Positions 8,491 through 13,874 of a stretch of DNA of 15,123 nt are shown one piece after another. Source of the DNA: CAYLJO01 sp964383905 (GTDB taxonomy: Bacteria > Acidobacteriota > Blastocatellia > Pyrinomonadales > Pyrinomonadaceae). A model generated the notes under the pieces. The model ran no database searches and was not told where the DNA came from. It worked only from the letters and a program-made list of their open reading frames with translations. Each line of letters begins with the position of its first letter. The stretch's first letter is position 1. The translations under genes were made by a program, and so were the position numbers. The stretch covers positions 1 to 15,123 of the forward strand of contig CAYLJO010000157.1 of NCBI GenBank assembly GCA_964383905.1, in the 5' to 3' direction.

Positions 8491-8913
8491 TCACTTTAAT
8501 GATTCAAGTTTCCCTTCGACCTGCCCGCCCTCTTTAATCCAGTACTCGAGGCCTCCGATCAGTTCTTTGACACGGAACCCGATTGCGGCAAGCCTGAGAG
8601 CACCTTTGGTGGACGCGTTGCAACCAGGCCCCCAGCAATACGTGACCATCACCTTATCTTTCGGCAGGTGTGCAGTTGTCTCGGCGTTCATCGTGCGATG
8701 GGGAAGGCTGACGGCGCCCGCGATGTGGCGCGCCTCGTAGTCTTCACGGCTGCGTGTGTCTATCACGACGAAATCCGTGCGCCCGCGCTCCATGTCGGTT
8801 TTCACGTCCCAAGCGTCGGTCTCCACACTCAGTTTTGAGAGAAAATGCTCTTGCGCGACTTCCGGACTGGCCGCCGGTGTTTCCAGGACGAATGAAAAGT
8901 TTGCTTTGCTCAT
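8491..8913 (-). CDS. Rhodanese-like domain protein
   Basis: Taken from the ATG at 8913, the protein has 140 residues and is a single rhodanese domain without a signal peptide. It shows FVVIDTRSREDYEARHI (about 48-64), GAVSLPH, and the active-site strand VMVTYCWGPGC (C93 and C98), then GGLEYWIKEGG. Rhodaneses carry sulfur as a Cys persulfide, or bind or sense oxyanions. The loop here is longer than the usual CxxGxRS form and carries two cysteines, with C93 the positional equivalent of the catalytic Cys. The reading frame stays open upstream to 9078, but that stretch overlaps the divergent regulator gene and has no domain character, so the 8913 start is preferred. No clear ribosome site is visible. 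It is first in the likely three-gene unit and has a candidate promoter at 8969-8941. Confidence 0.85.
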   Translation of the reverse strand: MSKANFSFVLETPAASPEVAQEHFLSKLSVETDAWDVKTDMERGRTDFVVIDTRSREDYEARHIAGAVSLPHRTMNAETTAHLPKDKVMVTYCWGPGCNASTKGALRLAAIGFRVKELIGGLEYWIKEGGQVEGKLESLK

Positions 8914-8940
8914 GGCGGTATGGTAGCGGGGTAAAGTGGA

Positions 8941-8969
8941 ACTATACAAGATCCAATTTACGCTGTTAT
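8941..8969 (-). promoter_or_regulatory. Candidate promoter for the rhodanese-hydrolase-lactonase cluster
   Basis: On the minus strand, ATAACA (8969-8964, 4 of 6 to TTGACA) is followed after 17 nt by TATAGT (8946-8941, 5 of 6 to TATAAT). Transcription would start near 8934, about 20 nt before the ATG at 8913. It is interlocked with the opposing promoter, so the two should compete for polymerase. Confidence 0.45.
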
Positions 8970-8972
8970 GAT
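8943..8972 (+). promoter_or_regulatory. Candidate extended -10 promoter for the MocR gene
   Basis: TATACA (8943-8948, 4 of 6) is followed after 18 nt by TATGAT (8967-8972). A TG one base before the hexamer (8964-8965) makes an extended -10 element. The predicted start near 8979 lies only about 9 nt before the first in-frame ATG at 8988. Translation may thus be leaderless-like or begin at the later ATG at 9009. Confidence 0.45.
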
Positions 8973-8987
8973 GGCTCCACTTATCCG

Positions 8988-10457
8988 ATGGTGATGGCGA
9001 CGCTGAACATGATCCGTCTTGACCGCAGGCATCGCGAGCCCCTGCAGGCACAGCTCTACCGGCGTATCCGCCATTCAATCATCTCAGGGCAATTGCCGGC
9101 CGGGGCCCGTCTGCCTTCGACCCGTGACCTGGTCGGCCAGCTTGGTGTTTCGAGGAACACCATCGTCTACGCGTTCGATCAATTGGTCGCGGAGGGCTAC
9201 CTGGAAAGTCGCCTGGGGTCTGGCACGTACGTTGCCCGCCTTCAGGTGAGCAAAAAAACGCAGATCACGACCGGCTCTCGTTCGGACATTCACGCAAATC
9301 GTACCCCCGGGATATCGCGCCGGGCCGCACTTCTTTCTGAGGTTCGGACCACGCCGGAACGCACGTCGCTTGGGCTTCGACCGTTCCGGCCCTGCCAGCC
9401 GGCGGTCGATTGCTTCCCACTGAGGACTTGGAACCGGGCCCGCTCGAGTGCCCTTCGGTTCCAATCAAAAGAACTCCTGTCCTGGGGCGACCCCGCCGGC
9501 CTGCTTCGCCTCCGCCGGGCCTTGTCAGTCTACCTTCGGGACGCGCGGGGCGTTCGATGTGAGGCAGACCAGATCATTATTACGGCCGGCTCTCAACAGG
9601 CATTGTCGCTCATCGCGGTGTCGCTGATCGATCGGGGCGACCCGGTCTGGATCGAGGACCCAGGTTATCTTGGGGCGAGGGCGGCTCTTGTCCGGGCGGG
9701 TGCGAGACTCCTCCCGACCCCCCTGGACGCTGAGGGGCTGGCGATTCCCCACCCGGGAAGACGCAAGGCACCCCGGCTCATCTACACCACGCCGTCACGG
9801 CAGTTTCCCCTCGGCACGACGATGACGCTGTCACGGCGGCTGGCCCTCTTAGACTTTGCACGGAGTAGCGGCGCCTGGGTAGTCGAGGACGACTACGACT
9901 CGGAGTTTCGTTACGTCGGCCGCCCCGTCCCGAGCCTGCAGGGGTTGGATGCGAGCGGGTCTGTCATCTACGTGGGATCGTTCAGCAAGGTCCTCTTTGG
10001 CTCGTTGCGCCTCGGGTACGTCGTCGTGCCGCATCGGCTGGTGGACGTCGTTCGCAACGCGAAGGAGATCGAGGACGGCTCCTCGCCGGCGATCGATCAA
10101 GCGACCGCGGCCGTTTTTATTGAGGAGGGCTTTTTCTCGACCCATGTTCGCCGTATGCGGAAGCTCTATCGAGAGCGGCTCGATGTCTTCCTCCACGAAG
10201 CAGAAAAACAGCTCTCCGGCTTCCTGACGTTCCCGCCAATCGAGGCGGGAATGAACGCCCCGGGTTGGTTGCCGCCCGGTACTGAGGATGGCGCTGTTTC
10301 GAAACGACTCGCCGTCGATGGAATCGATGCCCCGCCACTATCGGCCTACTGCCTGCGGCCTGGTGCTCCGGGCCTGGTCTTCGGGTTTACCGCGTTCTCC
10401 CCGGCGGAGACCCGATCGGCCGTTCAAGCCATGAGCCGCTCCCTCCGTGCCCGATGA
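8988..10457 (+). CDS. MocR-type regulator: GntR winged helix fused to an aminotransferase fold
   Basis: From the ATG at 8988 the protein has 489 residues, the usual length for the MocR/GabR/PdxR family. The DNA-binding part (about 14-82) shows PLQAQLYRRIRHSI, LPAGARLPSTRDL, LGVSRNTIVYAF and GYLESRLGSGTYV. The class-I aminotransferase-like part follows (about 125-485). It has WGDPAGLLRLRRAL, ITAGSQQAL, WIEDPGY, TPSRQFPLG, VVEDDYDSEF and the pyridoxal-phosphate lysine K334 in SFSKVLFGSLRLGY. Such proteins sense a PLP adduct and act on a neighbouring operon and often on themselves. Common relatives have TPSHQ where this one has TPSRQ. ATGs at 8988, 8994 and 9009 are all in frame and none has a good ribosome site. 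An upstream extension to 8754 would overlap the rhodanese gene and is rejected. It is divergent from the rhodanese cluster. Confidence 0.9.
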   Translation: MVMATLNMIRLDRRHREPLQAQLYRRIRHSIISGQLPAGARLPSTRDLVGQLGVSRNTIVYAFDQLVAEGYLESRLGSGTYVARLQVSKKTQITTGSRSDIHANRTPGISRRAALLSEVRTTPERTSLGLRPFRPCQPAVDCFPLRTWNRARSSALRFQSKELLSWGDPAGLLRLRRALSVYLRDARGVRCEADQIIITAGSQQALSLIAVSLIDRGDPVWIEDPGYLGARAALVRAGARLLPTPLDAEGLAIPHPGRRKAPRLIYTTPSRQFPLGTTMTLSRRLALLDFARSSGAWVVEDDYDSEFRYVGRPVPSLQGLDASGSVIYVGSFSKVLFGSLRLGYVVVPHRLVDVVRNAKEIEDGSSPAIDQATAAVFIEEGFFSTHVRRMRKLYRERLDVFLHEAEKQLSGFLTFPPIEAGMNAPGWLPPGTEDGAVSKRLAVDGIDAPPLSAYCLRPGAPGLVFGFTAFSPAETRSAVQAMSRSLRAR

Positions 10458-10606
10458 AGAGCCGCCGATCCGAGTTGGGATGGCCTTTATTCTAAAGGGA
10501 GGCGCTTTGCGGGCGCTGACTGTTGGCGGGATTTCCTCCTTAAGCCGGAGCCAAAGGGCTAGGGGCCCGGATGAGAAGGTATAGACGTCTTTTTCGGGCG
10601 GGGTAC

Positions 10607-11767
10607 CTATGCAGTTTTAGGATGTTGGTCTGGGCGGCCCAATAATCTGCGGGCCAGTTTCATCATTTTTACGGGAAATGTTTTAAACCGGTTGTTTGGC
10701 GTCGGGTCTCGGCTGATCGCCTGCGCAGCTATCTCGATGGCTCGCTTGTGCATTAAGAACGCCTCTTCCTGATGACCGAGTCTGGCTAATATGATGCCCT
10801 GAGTCGTCAGGGCTTCAGCGAGCGCCACCTGCTGTCCCCCTTTTTCTAATGTATTAATGGCATGCCGGATCAGTACTTCAGCCTCAGCAGTTCGATTCTG
10901 CGCCGAAAGGAGACGCGCCAGACTTTCGTTCACCTGCGCGACGTGGCCACTATCCTTAAGATTAACGAATATTTCTTTAGCCTGTTCGAGGTGATAAAGC
11001 GCCTCATCGAACCTCATTAATTCGTAATTGAGAAGACCGATGTTGTTCTCCACCATAGCGTAGAGGCGCCTATTTCCGGCCTGTTCAAAATGGCAGTTCG
11101 CCGCCTTTGACTCTTCGAGCGCGTCTTCCAGGTATTCATTACGTTGTTCGGCTCGGCCCAACTTTATCAACAGGCAGGCCTTCCGTAGATGTAATCTGCC
11201 TTTGAGATTGTGGTCCGCGCTTGTCTGAAGGACGGAAGCGGCTTCGGCGAGGATGTCGGAAGCGTCCTTTAATTGATTGGCCGATATTTCAACCGCGGCG
11301 CTAAGTAAAAGCGCCACACCCCGGAGGCTTGTGTTCCCGTCGGGTACCTGATGCAAGGCGTTGCGCAACGTCACACGCGCCGCGTTAAGCGCTCCCTCAC
11401 GCCAGTAACAATGGGCCAGTTCGACAGCAGCTTCTGTCACCTTCGCCGTTTCACCGGCCAACTCGAACAGAACAATGCTCTCGCCGATAAGATTCCTGGC
11501 TATTTCCTGCGAGCCGGTAGATTGTTGCGCCCTGCCGAGATGCCCTGTTAAAACGCCGACACGCAACAAAACTTCGGCGGCGGTCAGGCTATCCAGACCA
11601 GACAGTGAAGGTCGTTGGCCTATCTCCTTCCACAGCGCACCCAATGCCTCACGCGCGGCTTCATAGTCGCCCGCGTTATTCAACTCCCGCGCCATCAGGC
11701 AACTTGAGAGCGCCGCATCGAGGTGGCTACCGGAGTTCTTACCTCCATTGTTTTCTGGAAGAATCAT
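10607..11767 (-). CDS. TPR-repeat protein
   Basis: From the ATG at 11767 the protein has 386 residues and is nearly all alpha-helical TPR-like repeats. The clearest are about 237-270 (NNIGLLNYELMRFDEALYHL), 275-308 (VNESLARLLSAQNRTAEAEVL) and 317-350 (LTTQGIILARLGHQEEAFLMH). It ends in a basic tail (about 360-378). There is no signal peptide, membrane helix or catalytic domain, so it is likely a cytoplasmic scaffold or adaptor; its partner is unknown. A GTG at 11791 would add eight residues but has no ribosome site. The ATG at 11767 has GAGGG 9 nt and GAGG 3 nt upstream, so it is preferred. The gene converges on the MocR gene with 149 nt between them, and I see no convincing terminator there. 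Confidence 0.8.
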   Translation of the reverse strand: MILPENNGGKNSGSHLDAALSSCLMARELNNAGDYEAAREALGALWKEIGQRPSLSGLDSLTAAEVLLRVGVLTGHLGRAQQSTGSQEIARNLIGESIVLFELAGETAKVTEAAVELAHCYWREGALNAARVTLRNALHQVPDGNTSLRGVALLLSAAVEISANQLKDASDILAEAASVLQTSADHNLKGRLHLRKACLLIKLGRAEQRNEYLEDALEESKAANCHFEQAGNRRLYAMVENNIGLLNYELMRFDEALYHLEQAKEIFVNLKDSGHVAQVNESLARLLSAQNRTAEAEVLIRHAINTLEKGGQQVALAEALTTQGIILARLGHQEEAFLMHKRAIEIAAQAISRDPTPNNRFKTFPVKMMKLARRLLGRPDQHPKTA

Positions 11768-12161
11768 TGACCTCAACCCTCGAGCCTTCACGCTGCCAGC
11801 TACAGACGCTGAACGTCCGAGAGACGATCAGCCCTCTGAGACGACCGCCTGCTGTTAGCCTTAACAGAAGCGGTCATCGTCAACCGTGCGCTTAGTACGT
11901 ACAGTTGCACTTTAAGGTTAATGCGGTGGGCAAGCCTGTCGTATCTATCACAAGCCTCGGGGCAAGAACTGTTGAACTGTCGGCGCTCGCAAGTACGGCC
12001 GTGGGGCTCAGTACGGTTGGGTCCGGGGGGCATACCAAATACTTCCAGACGCACGAGTTCTATCACTACAAGAGCTATGCCACACAACCAGTACTGTGGC
12101 TCATCACATAAATCCTTTGCTTGTAAGCCCGGGCGAGTTGAAACAGGGAGGATACAGGCAG
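11768..12161. other. Non-coding stretch upstream of the TPR gene
   Basis: About 390 nt lie between the TPR gene start and the 32-bp palindrome. Short open frames on both strands have TTG starts, no ribosome sites and no recognisable domains. The region holds an imperfect hairpin (11843-11875) and presumably the promoter of the TPR gene, which I could not place with confidence. No RNA gene is recognised. Confidence 0.5.
11843..11875. repeat. Two-stage imperfect hairpin in the TPR gene leader region
   Basis: GACCGC (11843-11848) pairs with GCGGTC (11870-11875), and inside it CTGTTA (11852-11857) pairs with TAACAG (11862-11867) around the loop GCCT. It lies about 75 nt upstream of the TPR start codon. 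No T-tract follows on either strand, so a leader structure or an operator is more likely than a terminator. Confidence 0.35.
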
Positions 12162-12193
12162 GGCGGTCAATTTGATATATCAAATTGACCGCC
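12162..12193. repeat. Perfect 32-bp palindrome
   Basis: The half GGCGGTCAATTTGATA is followed without any spacer by its exact reverse complement. The flanking bases (G at 12161, A at 12194) do not continue the symmetry. It lies 32 nt beyond the T-tract of the minus-strand terminator and about 395 nt upstream of the TPR gene. It has GC-rich ends, an AT-rich centre and no T-run, so it is not a standard terminator. A dimeric regulator site, a mobile-element target or a decoy hairpin are all possible. Confidence 0.85.
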
Positions 12194-12225
12194 AGATGTT
12201 ATGAGAACTATTCACAGCACTCACC

Positions 12226-12277
12226 AAAAAAGAGAGCTTGAGTGCGCGCCCTTCATTAGGACATGCACCCAAGCTCT
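12226..12277 (-). terminator. Rho-independent terminator of the glycosidase/Ig gene
   Basis: In minus-strand RNA, AGAGCUUGGGUGC (12277-12265) pairs with GCACUCAAGCUCU (12245-12233). This gives 13 bp with one G-U pair around a 19-nt loop, followed by C and six U (12231-12226). On the plus strand the same site has a mismatch and no T-tract, so it is directional. It lies 53 nt after the stop codon of the Ig-repeat gene, showing that the gene once was a regular transcription unit. Confidence 0.85.
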
Positions 12278-12329
12278 TCCAACTTCTGCGGCTTACGGCG
12301 GTAGCGGTGGATTAGACCGGCCGTTCCTC

Positions 12330-13577
12330 CTACCGGACTGTAAGCGTTAAAGTCTGATCGCCGAAGGTCCCCGTACTATCCCACGCCCTGATGATCACCG
12401 TGTGTGTTCCGGCAGCCATACTAATGCTCGGACTAATGGTCGTGACCGCGCCGCCACTGAAAACGTCCGTGCTGTCGACGTAGATGTGCCATCCAGTGAT
12501 CGGGCGACTTGAGCTGGCGTTCGCGGAGATCGTCACCGGCGAGCTTACGGTCGCGCCGTTCGCCGGGCTGGTCACATTGACAGCTACCCCGGAGACTACG
12601 TTCAGCGTCAATGTCTGATCACCGAAAGCTCCTGTGCTGTCCCAGGCGCGCACGATCACCGTATGCATTCCTGCGCTCATTGCTATGCTCGCATGAATCT
12701 GAGCGACCTGGCCGGCGCTGAACGAATCGGTGCCGTCGACATAGATGTGCCACCCGGAAATCGTGTGCGACGAAGTGGCCGAAGCAGAGATGGCCACTGG
12801 CGAAGCGACATTCGAGTTGTTCGCAGGGCTGCCGACCGTAACCGTCACGCCCGTCACCGTGACGCTAACGCTTGATTGGCAAGTGGCTCAGGAAGAGTCT
12901 GTCGCCTTCACCGCGATCGCATGATTACCGGACGACATCGTGATGGCCTGATCGACCGAATTTGCATTGCCGGCCTGGTAAACGGCCGAGCCGTCGACAT
13001 CTATCTCCATCGAGGTAATCGTATTCGATCCGGTCGGGGTGGCAGAGGCGGTCACCCGGACCGGTGAGCTAACGGTAGAGCCGTTTGCCGGGCTGGAAAG
13101 GCTGACCATGCATCCGCCTGTGCCAGACGCCGTGTAGCTTATCGCGTTCGACATGTGGTTCAAGACGGAGGGCTGGCCGACAGCTTTCACGTAGAGAGTA
13201 TAGGTGCCGGGCGGAATGTTATATTGGGACAGGTCGAGCGAGTGCGTCCCCGAAGCGATATTGTCCTGCAGGACCATTAAATTCTGCCCGTCTTGAGAGA
13301 TGAAGACCGTGTAGTGGTGGACGGTACTCTCGTCACCGCTGATCGACGAGTTGAGGGGGTCCGTCCCGATGACAGGGTTCCAGGAAAGCGTGTTACCCGA
13401 AACTGAGCCGTCGACCGACTGCATACAGTTATCGATGCCGGTCTCTAGCTCCGTTCCCTCTTCGTAATCATCCCACGTGACTAGTCCAAGCAAATCGAGT
13501 TGGTGCGCGCTACTGTAATGCTTGTTCGTCACCTGGAACGTTTGCAGCCACGTTCTCCCGCACTGCCGACAGGTGAG
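12330..13577 (-). pseudogene. Broken secreted glycosidase-like gene with bacterial Ig repeats
   Basis: Two minus-strand open frames (13532-12888 and 12857-12330) are in the same frame and separated only by a TGA at 12890-12888. Reading through it gives ATDSS-stop-ATCQSSVSVTV, and the later repeats have Gly at that place (AWDSTG), so GGA to TGA is the simplest change. Upstream, protein similarity continues past the GTG at 13532 as CGRTWLQTF until a TGA at 13580-13578. The first part (RTWLQTF..SSAHQL..LVTWDDYEEGTE.ETGIDNC) looks to me like the C-terminal end of an alpha-glucanase-like GH71/GH99-type domain. A fibronectin-like segment (HYTVFISQDGQNLMVL) and three Ig-like domains follow. The catalytic body and the signal peptide are missing. 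It is most likely a dead gene, although the second frame could still be translated as a two-domain Ig fragment. Confidence 0.7.
12333..12854 (-). repeat. Two tandem 87-residue Ig-like repeats
   Basis: Codons 12854-12594 and 12593-12333 encode two repeats of exactly 87 residues each that match at about two thirds of positions by my count. Shared cores are GWHIYVD, HTVI.RAWDSTG and FGDQTLTL. A more distant third copy lies upstream (about 13110-12855). They fit the bacterial Ig (Big_7-like) type that decorates secreted carbohydrate-active proteins. Confidence 0.8.
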
Positions 13578-13595
13578 TCAAGTATGTATGAGTTG

Positions 13596-13703
13596 AAAAG
13601 GAGGGCTATCCTGGCCTCTCAAAGCCGGAAGGGCCACGGGAGGCGTCTCGTCCGTCTCCGTGGCCCTAAACGTTTCCCTCCTCTTGAACCGCAGGGGGAG
13701 GAG
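13596..13703. ncRNA. Possible three-way-junction structured RNA
   Basis: An outer stem of 7 bp (13599-13605 with 13676-13682) encloses two hairpins. One is CTGGC/GCCGG (13611-13615 with 13624-13628). The other is GGGCCACGG-GAG/CTC-CGTGGCCC (13631-13642 with 13656-13666). On the plus strand the outer 3' arm can instead pair as CTCCTC with GAGGAG (13698-13703), followed by TTATTATT, which resembles a switch between two folds. On the minus strand the outer stem is followed by TTTTC and would lie in the leader of the broken glycosidase gene. The strand is not settled, and I recognise no known riboswitch family. Confidence 0.3.
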
Positions 13704-13705
13704 TT

Positions 13706-13733
13706 ATTATTAGACAATAAATCTTTCCGGCAA
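13706..13733 (-). promoter_or_regulatory. Candidate promoter upstream of the broken glycosidase gene
   Basis: On the minus strand, TTGCCG (13733-13728, 4 of 6) is followed after 16 nt by AATAAT (13711-13706, 5 of 6). Transcription would begin near 13699, just before the possible three-way-junction RNA. The match is moderate and the gene downstream is damaged. Confidence 0.3.
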
Positions 13734-13874
13734 CACAGATTTAAGACAGGGAAACTTTCGGTGCGAGTAGTCCGGGGCTAACGGTTGATCCGGCCACGGG
13801 TTATAGCCGTTTCTCCACCCGGCGAGCCGGACACGATTCGGATCACACGGATACCCCACCACCTTGTGATGCTC

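Larger units (their letters stand above)
8934..8982. promoter_or_regulatory. Three AAnTGGAnCY boxes, candidate MocR operators
   Basis: Three similar 10-mers lie between the divergent rhodanese and MocR genes. They are AAGTGGAACT on plus (8934-8943), AATTGGATCT on minus (8958-8949), and AAGTGGAGCC on minus (8982-8973). The 7-bp cores of the outer two form a perfect inverted repeat with centres 42 bp apart, about four helical turns. The central box lies within both promoter spacers. MocR-family proteins are known to bind repeated short boxes next to their own genes; the assignment to this MocR is inference. Confidence 0.5.

Noticed and set aside
8754..8987. Longer N-terminus for the MocR protein
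   Set aside because: It runs antisense through the rhodanese gene and precedes the normal start of the GntR helix-turn-helix domain.
8914..9078. Longer N-terminus for the rhodanese protein
   Set aside because: It would overlap the MocR start and the promoters; the residues are low-complexity and do not fit a rhodanese domain.
10458..10606. Terminator between the convergent MocR and TPR genes
   Set aside because: Only a 5-bp CCTTT/AAAGG hairpin is visible near 10490, with no T-tract; too weak to call.
11800..12183. Open frames on both strands in the gap before the TPR gene (127 codons on minus, 68-84 on plus)
   Set aside because: They lack ribosome sites, overlap each other and the palindrome, and show no recognisable protein pattern.
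12330..13577. TGA recoding as glycine across the genome
   Set aside because: Several intact genes here end normally in TGA, so the internal TGA is better explained by mutation or error.
13596..13703. Known riboswitch classes (c-di-GMP-I, TPP, FMN, glycine, molybdenum cofactor)
   Set aside because: I compared remembered core motifs and found none in the right order on either strand.
13500..13781. A 93-codon plus-strand frame with an inner ATG at 13584
   Set aside because: It is antisense to the glycosidase remnant and runs through the hairpins; the Arg-rich sequence looks like chance.
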